From Montifringilla adamsi (Eukaryota; Chordata; Aves; Passeriformes; Passeridae), in NCBI GenBank assembly GCA_017590115.1, contig JAGGNK010011114.1, positions 3,897,733 to 3,961,732 on the forward strand: 64,000 nucleotides of DNA. Direction: 5' to 3'. Under the pieces are notes generated by a model. It was given only the letters and a program-made list of their open reading frames with translations. It was not told where the DNA came from and did not search any database. Of the stretch, positions 39,545 to 51,700 are shown one piece after another. A program made the translations under genes and the position numbers. Within the stretch, counting starts at the first letter, position 1, and every line of letters begins with the position of its first letter.

Positions 39545-39738
39545 GTTATACTGTCCATTGAAGAGGGCTACAGGCTTCCAGCTCCCATGGGCTGTCCAGC
39601 TTCTCTTCACCAGCTCATGCTCCACTGCTGGCAGAAGGAGAGGAACCACCGTCCCAAATTCAGTGACATTGTCAGCTTCCTGGACAAGCTGATCCGCAAC
39701 CCCAGCACCCTTCACACCCTAGTGGAGGATGTACTTGT
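39545..39738 (+). CDS. EPHA6: EPHA6 exon: kinase C-lobe end
   Basis: This exon encodes [20 protein letters not shown], then [19 protein letters not shown] and the end of the kinase domain [33 protein letters not shown] is the usual Trp- and Arg-containing helix H/I block, whose Arg pairs with the APE Glu. The length is 194 bp (64 codons plus two bases), the standard EPH size, and the intron that follows is phase 2. The acceptor is TAG ending at 39544 and the donor GTAAGA at 39739. The tail [10 protein letters not shown] with MPDSPGEVPEYP in the next exon is the linker I associate with EPHA6 and separates it from EPHA3, EPHA5 and EPHA7. Confidence 0.96.
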
Positions 39739-40062
39739 GTAAGACTCTTTTTGGTACATTTTGTTTTTTCATAACGCATAGTGGCTATCATTTGGTGGTT
39801 TAGGGTGTTAAGTATGGGTGGAAGAACCACAAAGTTCTGAGTTCATGAAGTTACGCAGGTTCAAATAATTTTAAGCCCCTCTTAAGGTTGGCTTTATTGT
39901 TAATACACTGTTGTACAAGAAAGTTTTTTGTTTGGTTTTTTTTTTCCTCAAGCCGTGCAGATTATATTAGGCTTTTTTAGTATTATTTTCATCTGAATTC
40001 TGTTTGTGCACTATCTATCCTTAATCTTTGTGAATCTCTTTGTTCTTGTGTATCTCTTTGTT

Positions 40063-40066
<4 letters not shown>

Positions 40067-40101
<35 letters not shown>
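40067..40101. repeat. (TG)n microsatellite, about 17 units
   Basis: This is an uninterrupted TG dinucleotide run inside an EPHA6 intron. The resulting frames that read Cys-Val repeats are artefacts. Confidence 0.97.
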
Positions 40102-40104
<3 letters not shown>

Positions 40105-40783
40105 TCTATGTGCTTGTTTTCTCTTTGTAATTTTTTTTTCTCCATTCAGCAGCCTGTCTCTCCATCTGACAGTGCTCAAGCAATTTGTGAACTGCCTTGG
40201 AGTAATATCCTGCAGAAAGTAGCTGTGTCTTAGCTTGCTAAATCTTTATTTGTCTGCAGCAGAATGGCAGCAGTGACCAAATAACAGACTATGATGTTAC
40301 CATCCCACAACAAATTCTTGATAGTGTTGCCTGGGTTTTGGGTATTTTTCATTAATAATATTTCAGAAATGAATGCAGCCACAGGATAAGCAAGGTTGAG
40401 GTGGAAGAATTTGTCAGTATTTGTAGGCTTATTGATCCAAGCTGTCCCTGCATATATCAGCTGAAATCAGCCAAGGTCCAGGTGGCCTCACTCTTCAATC
40501 ACTAAGAATCACTTTAAGATAAAGATGCTTTCATGGAGACCCCGTGGGCTTTTAAGGGATTCTCAGCCCTGAGTGGGGCTTGCTGAGAACCTTTAAATGT
40601 TTTTGACAAGGGCTGAGCAACAATGCAAAACTGGTACCTTGCTTTGGGAAAGGCTGAATGGAGAAGTTGGTAGGAAAATCTGGAGTGAGGGCTACAGCCA
40701 TTTCATCAACACAGACTAGGGAGACTTGTGGGATTAAATATCCATGCCCTAGAGTTAGTGTCCTCTATGTATGTATGCATATG

Positions 40784-40802
40784 TATATATATATATATAT
40801 AA
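40784..40802. repeat. (TA)n microsatellite
   Basis: A short TA dinucleotide run follows atgcatatg in an EPHA6 intron. Confidence 0.85.
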
Positions 40803-40996
40803 CTTGCTATTTGTGCCTCAATCACTTTCTTTAGCATCAGAGTGATCAGAGTGATGTATTTTTATCTCTTTTTATTTAAATCATAACTTAGCGTCTAAAA
40901 AACTTATGCTTTATTGAACTATGACTGACATCAACTGCTTGTGAAAGTTTTTTTCCATTCATTTGAGAATGTTTGAGGCAGTTGTTGGGTAACTTT

Positions 40997-41046
40997 CTAT
41001 AGAATCATAGAGTAATTCAGATGGGAAGGGACCGTGGTAGGTCTTT
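40997..41046 (-). mobile_element. CR1 LINE fragment (3' terminus, antisense)
   Basis: The text tatagaatcatagagtaatt followed by cagatgggaagggacc is the antisense of the CR1 3' end. Only about 50 bp are clear. The rest is lost or too diverged to place. Confidence 0.85.
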
Positions 41047-42110
41047 AATTACAGTTTGTACTTAATAGTGTTCTCCTGTCCTTCAGCTTCTCCCTCTATC
41101 ATTTTGATAATATGAATGAAAATCACTGTACTTACTCTTATCTGAGTATGTGTGGGAGAAACTTGGTTCATTAAGATATGAGGCTGTGTTGCTTCTTACA
41201 TGACACATGAAGTCATGTTCCGTCAGTAAATGTTGGCTGGCTTTTGCTGTCTAAATTTCCATTTACAATAAATTGTGTCTTTCTCCAAAAGACTATCATA
41301 AAGCTTTTACAAACAGCAGTGTGCATTTTCTGCATGTTGTTCATACAATTTCTCTACACAAAATGCATAAAGCCAGTGGAAGTTGTGAGCCCTCCCAAAT
41401 GTGGCACACAACAGAAGACTGGAAATCAATGCCCCAAAACTGCAATCTGTTTTTTGGTTTTTTTCCATCTTTCTGTTTCAGTTGTGATAATATTAGGAGA
41501 AAGAACTCAAAAATAAATGTGACTAAATTAGCTCCTTCCATTTTATTTGCTAGTCTATGTAATTCTATGTAAAAGCAAAGATATGACATTTTATTCTTTT
41601 GGCTTCTTTTCAGGTGAGTTTTAGCTTTTGAGTACTGTAATCAAAGTGTTCCTGTAGCATAATGGTATCACAATGAGGAGCCATCTGGGGTGGGGTGGTT
41701 GTAGGTAAATGTAAAAATCATCTCATGGTGGGTTAATTTTTTTAATTGCATCTTATGCTATATTTTCATTGTTCTCTACATTGACTACTGTAACAAAAAA
41801 TTATTATAATCCTGAACATGTCGATCTCCAAGGAAACATTCTGGAGAACAAAAAGAAGTTCAGTGGGAGAGGCCTTTTCCTCTGTGTGTTACTGAGCTGC
41901 AGTTCTTTAATAAAATGTATTGTTTAAGTAGTGCAGCTTGGCAGACTGAAGTGATTTATAAGTATTAGACAAGAGGTTAAAGACATCCTCAGTTAAGGTC
42001 TGACCTTTACAGCTCAGACTCCTTTCTCATTCCTTCTGCCTTTTAGTAAAAGCTATGTCTACCAGGGTAAATTGGGTGTCATATTTTGTATTGCTTGGTA
42101 ACCTTTGCTT

Positions 42111-42277
42111 CTTTTTTGGTTTTTTTTTTTTTTTGTTTGTTTGTTTTTTTGTTTGTTTTTTCTTTGTTTTTTGGTTTTTGGTTTGGTTTGGTTGTTTTGT
42201 TTTGTTTTGTTTTGTTTTGTTTTGTTTTGTTTTGTTTTGTTTTGTTTTGTTTTGTTTTGTTTTGTTTTGTTTTGTTT
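42111..42277. repeat. T/G-rich tract with (TTTTG)n, about 16 units
   Basis: The first part is an irregular T-rich tract. From about 42195 to 42277 it is a clean pentanucleotide repeat of TTTTG. It ends four bases before the first base of the next EPHA6 coding exon and therefore supplies the polypyrimidine tract of that 3' splice site. Long open frames across it (Phe-Cys-Phe-Val-Leu repeats) are not genes. Confidence 0.97.
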
Positions 42278-42281
42278 ACAG

Positions 42282-42431
42282 AATGCCAGATTCACCTGGT
42301 GAAGTTCCAGAATATCCTTTGTTTGTTTCAGTCAGTGACTGGCTGGATTCCATAAAAATGGGTCAGTATAAAAATAACTTCATGGCAGCAGGTTTCACAA
42401 CTTTGGACATGGTTTCAAGAATGAATATTGA
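42282..42431 (+). CDS. EPHA6: EPHA6 exon: linker and first part of SAM domain
   Basis: The first base completes the Val codon split from the previous exon, then MPDSPGEVPEYPLFVSVSDW and LDSIKMGQYKNNFMAAGF follow. This covers the linker and the first helices of the C-terminal SAM domain, which mediates receptor clustering and adaptor contacts. SDWLDSIKMGQYKNNF is the typical EphA SAM start. The exon is 150 bp and ends with two bases of an Asp codon. The acceptor is TACAG directly after the (TTTTG)n tract; the donor GTAAGT is at 42432. The in-frame ATG at 42283 is internal, not a translation start. Confidence 0.95.
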
Positions 42432-45398
42432 GTAAGTATATAATCTATTATCCCTACAGTGACTAATTAATCTGAATTTGGATGCTGCAGATACACAAAT
42501 ATTGCGGAGTATGGAACAGTGCTTTCATTTCCTTTCCTTCCTCAGCTCACAAAACTGAGCTAATACAGTTAATTAGCAAAAAACCACAAGAAATGTGTGA
42601 TAGAGAGACCCAGAATTGATAGATCCACTCTGTGACCACACCAAAAACAACCAAAGGCCAGGGATGAGCGTGTTTCTTGGAGAATCAGTTTTGATCTAGA
42701 CCACTGAAATCAAAAATAGTGGCAAAAATATTTTCTTACTTTGCTATGAATATCATCAAGACTTTATCAGTCCTAATAATGAAGTTGTTCCAACCATCTC
42801 TGACACCACCCTATGGTTTTTTAATGCAAACCCTGCACTCAATACAGAAGTGTTTGGGCCAACTATGGATTCATATGGTAGCATGATGATGGGATCTGTT
42901 TTGCTTTCTCTTCCCTTCCCATGAATTCCCAATCTTTTATTGGATGCTGGGACTGCCTGTATTAATGGTAGCTGTCAGTTAAGATTGAAGAATTTTACAT
43001 GTAAAGTTGGACTGATTTTCTCCCACGTGCATCATTTCATATTCACCTACAATGAATTCCATCTACCACATTATGGCATAGTCACTTAGTCTTGTGAGAT
43101 CCTTCCCAAACTCTGCACAGCTGCCCCTTTCCCTTCCTACCCCGAACAATTCAGCCTCACCAGCTGAGTGGTTCACCTCTTGCTCACCTATTTTCCCAGA
43201 CCATTTACTGATTTGTTGAACAATAATGTTCAACATTCTCCCAGCAGAGGTCCCTGCAGATTTGTATCAATAACTGCATTGTAAAACCTGACCATTTACT
43301 GCTAAGCTCCTGTATTTAAACAGTTATTTAGTCATGCAAAGACCACACTATGCTACATATTATGTTATACCCTATATTGCACAGAAGTTGCTCCTCATTT
43401 TCATTATAAAGCTTTTGTGAGGAATCTTCTGTAAAGCTTTTGGAAATCCAAGTGAGGTGTATCAAATGGATCATCTCCATCCACTGGAAACAAGTAATTT
43501 AATAAAACAGAACTTTTATTTGCAAAAGCCATGGTGACTCAAGCAGCTCGTTTATCCAAGCATCCAGTAATTTTGTACTTTCCTGTAATTTCTCTTATGC
43601 TCTGTAATGATCACAGACTCATGGGTCTGTGGTTCCCAGATCTTCCTGGAAATATTTTGTCTGGCACCATGCTCCATTCTTCAGGCACCAAAATTTTTTT
43701 AACAGCACAGCTGGTAACTCCCTCTCTCACAGCCCTGATAGTAAGTCCATTATTTCATCTTCACTTTCTTTTGGAACTTTTGCCTAAATATAATCTTCTC
43801 TGGACATGAGTTGTTGCTTGTTTTTCAGTTTTTCCTATAACCTCTCCTGCAGTCACTTCAGACAGATACTCTGGCAAGTCCCCCAGAAAGGATCTGCATG
43901 GGAGTAATTTCAATTTCTTCCACAGTGAATGTCAATTCAAATGGTTAAGTCTTCCAACAATGGCCACTCCTTCAAGTGCTCTTTTATGCCCAAATCGTCG
44001 TTAGACTCTACACATTTTATGGCAGGTTTCTTGTACCCAGTGAGTTTGCAAAAAGATTTATTACAAAAGTTTCAGGTTTTTTTTTTATTTTATTGTTGGG
44101 CTTTTTTTTCTGTTTGCTCCTCAAGTTCTTTTTTAGTCTGCCTTACTGTGTGTTTACAGCTAATCTAAGGTTATTATCCTTTCTACTTTCTTTAGATACA
44201 TTCAACTTTTTGAAGAATTCCCTCTTTCTTCAAATAATTTGTGTTACACAAGACCTGCTGGCTTCTTTTTGTGCTTTATCAGGCCTTCCTTGATAATTGC
44301 TAAGCATTGGTCTTGCATTTCTAAGACCACTCTCCACTGTAAAGCTTTATTCTTTACACTGACTCCTTTTAGCTTCTCAGTATTTTTGCTGACCTCAAGT
44401 GTTGTCTATCATGCCCCATGAGAATGTTAAGCCTAAGCACATAATAGTTGCAAGCTCTGCAGTGGTTCCTCAGCTGGAGGATACCAATCTGGAGATCAGA
44501 TGCAGATACCTGGAACTGCACATCTGAAACTCATGAAGGCCATGCCTTATCCCACGGGCTCCTTTACTGGTTGTATCATCATATAGTTTTTGAGCATAAA
44601 TAGGCAATATCTGTGTATGTCCCAGTGTGGGATTTGCATAATTGACAAATCTGGCATATCTGAAGTTTCCTGTCCTCAGCGCCTCTGTGATCTTTCTTAG
44701 ATCTTGCAGCAGGGGATGTTTATAGAAAAACTAAGTTGGTGGATTGTGCTGAACTCTCGTGGCTGTTGACTTCATGCCTGCCAAAGAGTCAAGCCCTGTG
44801 GCTGACAAAAGTTACCCACTCTGGGGTGCAGGGCTAGATGAGATGAAGGGGAACTGGGAGGGAAATCAGGGTCAGTCTGGACAATTCACTGGTAATTTAA
44901 TCTTTAGACCATCTCTCACTACCTCACTGCCATTCCCCAAATCATCAGAAGCACCACCTCTGTTATTTCTGCCTCAGAACTGTGATACTGTGTGTGTAAG
45001 CCCCAATCCTTTTCAAGTATGAGCAGGAAACAATTGCTACAATCACATTACTAAAAATGGGCTATTAGAACTCACCTCTCTGAACAAACCTCTCTGAGAT
45101 TTGGAGAGATTAATTGACCATTAGTATCACTAATAAGCCCCACTATTACTAATCTAGAGCACTAAGCCCCAGTGCTCTAAATACATCTTTTTATTATATT
45201 CTGTTTCTTAAATTACTTTTTTTTTTTTCAAAAATTGAAATTGACAGATGCAGAAAAATTGAACATTTGCAGCTTTCTTATATGCCGTGGCCAGGAAGGT
45301 AAACTGTCCTGGAGAAGAAGTCATCATATAATTATATTCTTTTGTGCACCAGAGGCTTTATTATATTTGCATCCAAGATGAAACTTTTTATCTTGCAG
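42432..45398 (+). other. EPHA6: EPHA6 intron, 3.0 kb, mostly an old LINE relic
   Basis: This phase-2 intron has donor GTAAGT and acceptor CAG ending at 45398. About half of it (42940-44430) is the ancient CR1/L3-like relic described separately. No further exon is visible. Confidence 0.88.
42940..44430 (-). mobile_element. Ancient CR1/L3-like LINE relic (antisense)
   Basis: Recognisable blocks lie in the right order. They are a tcatctgccattttg-type block with cagtcacttagtcttgtgag (near 43080), a form of aaaactgaccatttactg (43285), gcttttggaaatccaagtg (43436), gcaaaagccatggtgactc (43522) and agactcatgggtctgtggtt cccagatc (43615). Together they match the antisense of a CR1/L3 reverse transcriptase and its 3' part. 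Stops are frequent, so the element is long dead. It is far more diverged than the CR1 copies at 9.1 and 23.3 kb. The right-hand boundary is uncertain. Confidence 0.75.
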
Positions 45399-45513
45399 TG
45401 ACATTAGAAGAATTGGAGTTGCACTCATTGGACACCAGAGACGAATAGTCAGCAGTTTACAGACTTTGCGGTTGCACATGATGCACATACAGGAGAAAGG
45501 ATTTCATGTATGA
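45399..45513 (+). CDS. EPHA6: EPHA6 last coding exon: end of SAM domain, stop
   Basis: The first base completes an Asp codon; the exon then reads DIRRIGVALIGHQRRIVSSL and QTLRLHMMHIQEKGFHV, then TGA at 45511-45513. This is the second half of the SAM domain. The C-terminus GFHV has hydrophobic residues at positions 0 and -2, a class II type PDZ ligand, as in several Eph receptors. RRIGVALIGHQRRI and the HMMHIQEKGFHV tail are what I recall for EPHA6 and are the main reason for choosing it. The acceptor is TTGCAG ending at 45398. The five exons sum to 819 bases and stay open throughout, so this copy appears functional. Confidence 0.96.
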
Positions 45514-48500
45514 AAGTAATAGAAGCAACTGTGTTTTGTGCCTCAGCATTTCTAAAATGGAAAAATATTCTCATTCTTCCCTCCTGCTCTTCCCAACTTC
45601 AAGAACTGCAGTCTCCAGTTCAGACTATACAAGTACTTCTATGTTAATGCTTCCAAACCGGAATTTTTAATCACACTGCACAGCTCCTCCACCAGTTCTC
45701 TGCCGATAAAATCCTGGCCTACTGCAAGACTCTTGCTACACATTGATGAATAACTCAGCATGGATGTGTAACTTTGTATAACAGTATTTGGGAAACTTTC
45801 ATGGACTTACTTGAAAGTAGTAATCTATTTGGCCTGGTGTGGCTTCTTTATTGATGTATTTAGAATTTGCTGGTAGATCAAAAAGTATTTGACTTCTTTC
45901 ATGTTCTGTGACCATGTAACTTCCAACACCAAATGTGCAATCAAAAAGAAGTTTAACATAAATATTTATTTTCTCTCTTAATTAAATCCAAAAGTATGTG
46001 TCCTATCATTATATTACTTTCTAATAGTTTGAATGCTGGTAAAGCTGGTGCCTCAAAACATTAGTATTGTTTGCAGAAATGACTGATGATTTTATGTAGT
46101 GAGTTTTCATTGTGTGAATAATTGGAAGCATAGTGAGAGTAATCTGAAATCTTAAGGAAGGTTCTTGATTTTCAATTACTTTAGCACTTGACACTTTTTA
46201 TGCTTTAAATTTTAGATGAGGTTGGAAAATTTGTTTATCCTTGGGATTCCTCATCACCCTACAACCCTTTTTTTTTTTTTTTTTTTTAATGTAATACTCA
46301 GCATTTGCTTCTACTACTGGAAAACTTGTTGTAGTGTTCCCATGACCACATGTAAAACACGGTTGTCAGCTCTGTCAGCTCACACAGATTTCAGAAGAGC
46401 CTTCTGTTTCAAACATGCAGGTCTCTGCTGTTGGACATGCAATCATCTCCAGCAGCAGCAGCAGAGCTCAGAGGGCCAGCCACGGGTGGGGTGATGGGGT
46501 CATTCCCGTGGGAACAGGCCAGCCATATCCTCTTCCAGCCAAGGACAGCAGTACAGCCGCACTGCTGCTGGAAGTTACAGGCTGCAGGATGCAGTGACCT
46601 TGCACAAAGGCAGAAAAGGAGATGCAGAACAGCAGTGTGGTAACATGTTGCCTTGAGCCTACTTCTAACTGCTTTTAGAAGTTAAAAAGCAAACTCTGCT
46701 GAAATGGAGCTCTGGTCATTCCAGGCCAGATCTTCATTTAGTACAGATCTCTAAAGGACGTCCGAGGTATTACCTTTAGAACCCTTCAATAGCCATATTT
46801 ACATGCAAGAAAACGTCAGCAAAGGCCTAACATAATATTTGTACCTCTCTAAGACTTCCAGCTTCCATGTTTTGTTCAGACAACTGACACAGACTGTGCT
46901 GGGCTACATTTCCAAACTTTTGCATGGGATATGCACTCCTGGGAGCAGGGCAGGACCGCATGGCCGTGCTGTGGGAACCCCACGCAGATCTACAATGCAT
47001 GTCACATGTAACCCTGTGCAGATGCTTCTCTTCATTCCTGTGTCCTTTGGAGGGTAGTTTTGAGTTCGTGGCATTCCAATGTACTCAAGCATTGCAGCTC
47101 TTCTGTTAAAACGTGCATTTGGGTAATTAGTATAATCTATGTGTATATCAAAAGGAACTACTACTTTGTGTAATCATAATGGTATTTACTGCTTCATTTA
47201 CAGCTTGTAAATCACAAGGTATTTCCTAAGTCTTGGAAAAGGCTGCCATTGTAGATCAGTGACAAAGAATGAAAATCAGAAAGCAGCTCAGAAAAGATTA
47301 TGCTTCCGACCAGATCACAGAGTAAAACACACGAGGCCTGATTCCCTGTTGTCAATTTATATTGGAATAATTGCATTAATTTAGGTGGGGTAGCAGTAAT
47401 GCACTAAGTAAATTTTTCTTTCTTTCTTTCATTAAAAAAAAAGGGCAGCTATAACTGAGGAAGGAGTTTTCTGAAGATCAGGAGTCACCGGTGTTCTACA
47501 ATGCCAATTTGATGAGCTTGTTTAAAGAAGGGCAGCTTCAATCCTATTGTAGCTCCAAAGGTAATTTTGTCAGCAGGAGTATTCCCACTGAAGTCATCAG
47601 TCCAGCACAAGGATGTGAGTTTTGCAGGATCACAGCCCTTCAGTGGGGAAAAAACCATTTATTCTTTTCTGTGACTGTCACTTGAAAAATTCCGCCTGAA
47701 TTCCACATCTGAATAATTTTTTGGTAGAGGTGCTCTTACAGAAAAAAAACCATACATACCTGAAACCTTTTGAAAAATACTGACACACCACAGAGTAATT
47801 TAAAAGTGGATTTTGCTTCATCATTTTATCATCCATTTTGCCTTTCATTGCTTCCATGGCCAACACCAGGACATCTGTGGAATGAGCCTTTCTCACAATT
47901 AAATCCATTACTGAGGAGGTATGAGTCTGTTATTTGTTAATGAAGCTTCAAAATCATTCATAGCTGACCCAAACCATGTACGTGCACTTTTAGATTGTCT
48001 TTTGCCAATTTTTTGCATTCCTGGTAGTGAGGATGCAGAATTGACATAGTTACATGCACACAACCTGGATATATTTAATGAAAATTAATTTCTAAATTTA
48101 TCACACTACTGAAAATATTTTTCAATAGAAAAAAGAGTATAACAAAAGGAAAACATTTATTAATCAGATATATTTTTTATATAAACAAGAGTTTGGGTAA
48201 CCAGAAAGGAAAGAACAAGGGATTCTTTGAGTGAGCAGGCTTGTTAATAACATTGTAAATCCAGGATTTTGTGGCTTTATACAGTTTTTTTTCCTGTTGT
48301 TGTTGCTGTTATGGTGCAGTATGACACTTTCTAATAGTTATCTTGATGAAATTTACATTTTCCCCATTTTCGGAAATGTTTTATTTGCTCTTGTTCTGAT
48401 TTCTAGTCTATTCTTGCTTTAGTTTAGGGATTTTTTCATTCATTTTTTTTATTTAAAAACAAAACAAAAAACAACCCTAACTGGTGTTATTTTTCAAATG

Positions 48501-48760
48501 TGACCTTAATTCTGTACAGGCCACAAATGTATATGTGAAATTAGAGTAACTTTCTTTGTTACAAGAAATTCTTTCTTCAGGAGAAAATTAGTTCTAATTG
48601 TCCTGCATACTGCAGTGTGCAGCTGGAGTTTAAATTTGATAAATTAAAGCAAATTTAATAGGCTGGTTTTGAGAATCTGGCCCACATTACAGAGTGCTTT
48701 ATGACTAAAAGTACCCATTGAAAGTTCACAAAATAAAGTGTCCGACATGCAAGCAACAAA
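45514..48760 (+). other. EPHA6: EPHA6 3' UTR (end uncertain)
   Basis: The sequence following the stop must include the 3' UTR. Two candidate poly(A) signals stand out. One is ATTAAA at 45981-45986, with GT-rich text downstream. The other is AATAAA at 48732-48737, 20 bases before a 13-A run. Which is used cannot be told from sequence. A weak relic of an ancient amniote repeat lies near 47520-47660. No other coding exon is seen. Confidence 0.4.
48732..48737 (+). terminator. EPHA6: Candidate distal poly(A) signal AATAAA for EPHA6
   Basis: AATAAA is followed 20 bases later by an A-run (48758-48770), then ggtgtt. The spacing fits cleavage and polyadenylation. The genomic A-run could also cause internal priming in cDNA data, so RNA evidence would need care. 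Confidence 0.3.
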
Positions 48761-51700
48761 AAAAAAAAAAGGTGTTATAATGTGGATGTGTATAAAGAAA
48801 TAATTCTTACCTGTTTCTCTGCATTCAGTGATAGCTCATCCATTCAGATATCTGTGCTTGGTCAGATGAATTTCATGCCTTAATTGTATCCAGTCGTTTC
48901 GCTGAACCTGTGAAACAGAGAGGGGTCTTGTTCGTTACGTTCATGGTGTTAAAACTGAACAAGGCACAGCAGAAGGTTTAGTAGAATTTACTCATGAGGT
49001 GTTTGCACATTGGAATTACTGAGTAACAACGGGAAGCCATGAGGCAAAAGGAAGAGAATTGAACTACGTCATTTAAATTTTTCTCAAACAAAATTTACCC
49101 TTTTTGATTCCTGTGAACTTAAATCCAGTCTCTATCCAATGAAAGCTTAGAAACATGCCATGCTTCAGGACATCAGACAGCATAAAGCAGTCCTTTACTT
49201 GCAAATAGTGCACACAACAATAAAATAAATTAGTTAGTAAATTAGTCAAATAAATTTTGTGTCCAATATTCTATTAGGTATTACTTGGATTATTCTGACA
49301 CAGAACTCATAGACTGCAGTACTTTGATTTTTACATCACTTAAGACTGACAATCCATTTGCCATTTTTAATATGAGCCTAACAGAGGGCTTCATTAATTT
49401 CTTTTTCAATGCAGATTCCTACAGGATTCATAAGTAACAAACAGACCCCCTTTATCCAGAATCAGCTGAGATTTACCATGAGGAATAGCTGGGACTGTGG
49501 AGGTGCCTAGTGAGACTGCATTACCCACAGCAATTTCCATGTCAGAATGACCCCATGGGACCACATCAGCCACCAAGGTAAAGCAGCACAGAACATTCTT
49601 GACCTTGTATTGAAGAGCAGTTCCTCATTTCCAGCTGGCCCTGTTGTGAACTGCAGCAGTTATTGAACTGTTTTACCTCAGCTGATGGAATGGTGCTGTG
49701 GGACACATTCTGGCAGCTCAGAATTCTTTTACAAACACAGGGCACCTGTAACTACCCCATCATGGGCTCACTCTGTCTTGGAATATTCCTTCAGAGAGTG
49801 AAAAGCAGGACTTGCCTCTAATCCAGTCCAACATTTTTTCAGTTAAAATCGTAATAAAAAATCTGTCTTCCAATGCATCTTCCAGGAAAAGTACTAAAAA
49901 TAGAGACACTTGTGGCATTTGCACATGCTTGAAGAATTCTGTATTCCATTAAACAGTTTTCTTCCAGAATACCCTTGTTCACCAACTGTAATGAATCTTT
50001 CCTGAATAAATGACAAAGATAATTTCTTTTTTATAATAGTACTATAATTATTTCTTGAGAACGAGGGAAAGATGTGTTGGGCTGGGCTAATTCTTAGTAG
50101 GACAACAATCTTGAAATCTCCTGGGGAGACAAATGAATCAGCTCTGAAAAGGAAAAAAAAGCTCCCTAAAACCTACAATAAGGTAAAAAGGGAAGAACTG
50201 TCCATACTGTGCCAAGGAGCTCTAACAAAAACCCCAGAGCTGCACAATACAGTGCCAAGTACTTACAGCTGGCAAAATTTTCCACCATCACATCCTATAT
50301 TTAGTAGTGCACACTGCCCATCCATGAGTGTTGTATATAATTCCTCAGATCACGGACCAGGATATGGTGAACATGTTGTGGTTATAAAATATTTGTCTAT
50401 ATGTAGATAAATAATTGTAAATAGAATGTATATCATAATACCAGATTTTTCAAACCTACAGAATTAATTGCCTATTACTAACAACACCAATGGGGTTTAT
50501 TTGCTTTTAAAAATTTCTGTGGCATGCACTGTGCATGTAGAGTTCTTCCCAAAATTCCTTGGCTTGTTAGCTGGAAATGGACAGCCTCTCTTTTCCTCCA
50601 CTGGTAGAAAAAACATTTTCAAACTGGCTCAGAGAAAGCTGCCTGCTCACCCTTCTGCTGCCACCTCACCCAACCCCTTCCTGCTGATTCTTTTCCACTC
50701 AGCTAATTACTGCAGAAATTAGTGATCCCAAAGGGGAAGCAAGGTGCCCAGTAGAACTAGCAAGATGGAGTCCATGCTATAAAGAGTTTTCAGTTCCTCT
50801 GCTGAAATCACTAAAGATGTTTACAAAGTATATAAATTATTTTCTTTTAAATGACCATTTATGGACACCTAGGAGGTTAAAATGAGGGAAATTTTCAAGG
50901 GCATATGAGTAGGGATATGCCAACATATATCATAAAAAGATATGCTGGCTTTTAGAAGGAAAAAACAACAATGGTTGAAAGGTTAAAAATGGATTGAAGG
51001 TTAAAAATGGATTACAGAATATTTCATATTTTATATGTGAAATAAGGTTAACACCAGTTCAGTGGAATCTATTTGTGTGTATATTTCTTTAAATATCCTG
51101 CATGAGTATATCTTACTTTCCTTTCCTGTAAGAGATTTCCCAAGTACCTATCTCTTCCAGAAAGGTTTAGCATATTATCTGATATTTTCATACCTGAATG
51201 ATTAAACTGGAATAAAAAATGCAAGTTCTGACAGTGAAGATATGGGGAGAACAATAGAATTAAATTTAAAAGATCAGTCTCAAAAGTAATTTAAAGTTTT
51301 CACATCTGTTCTACTTTGTTCCTGTCCAAAATTTTTACCTCTATCTATCTGAGAACTTTGACTAGTTCTGCACACATTTCAGTGCCACCTCAGAAACTCC
51401 TGAATATGTAAACAGTTCTGAGTTTGTGCAGCTTAATTAATATAAAAAGGCTGATTTGACATGGGACTTTATACAAGACTAGAGTTAGGTACAATCAAAA
51501 ATCAAAATCCCTATAAAATATCTGTAAGACACCATAAGATAAGATATTTTGCCTTATTATACTAACACCTCTTCATTTCTGACAATTCAGTGAAGAACTG
51601 GTCAGCAGCAGCATGTATGTAAAGTGGCAGGTAAGCCAAAACCCTGAGACTGAAAACCCACAAATCAAAGAGAAATCCAGGTCCCTGCATTCTGAACTAT

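Larger units (their letters stand above)
39739..42281 (+). other. EPHA6: EPHA6 intron, 2.5 kb, with simple repeats
   Basis: This phase-2 intron has donor GTAAGA and acceptor CAG ending at 42281. It holds a (TG)n repeat at 40067-40101, a short (TA)n at 40784-40802, a CR1 fragment at 40997-41046 and, just before the acceptor, a long T/G tract (42111-42277). Confidence 0.9.

Noticed and set aside
42055..42435. A 126-codon frame that runs into the EPHA6 SAM exon.
   Set aside because: Only the part from 42282 is coding. The upstream part is the (TTTTG)n tract read as Phe/Val/Leu/Cys repeats.
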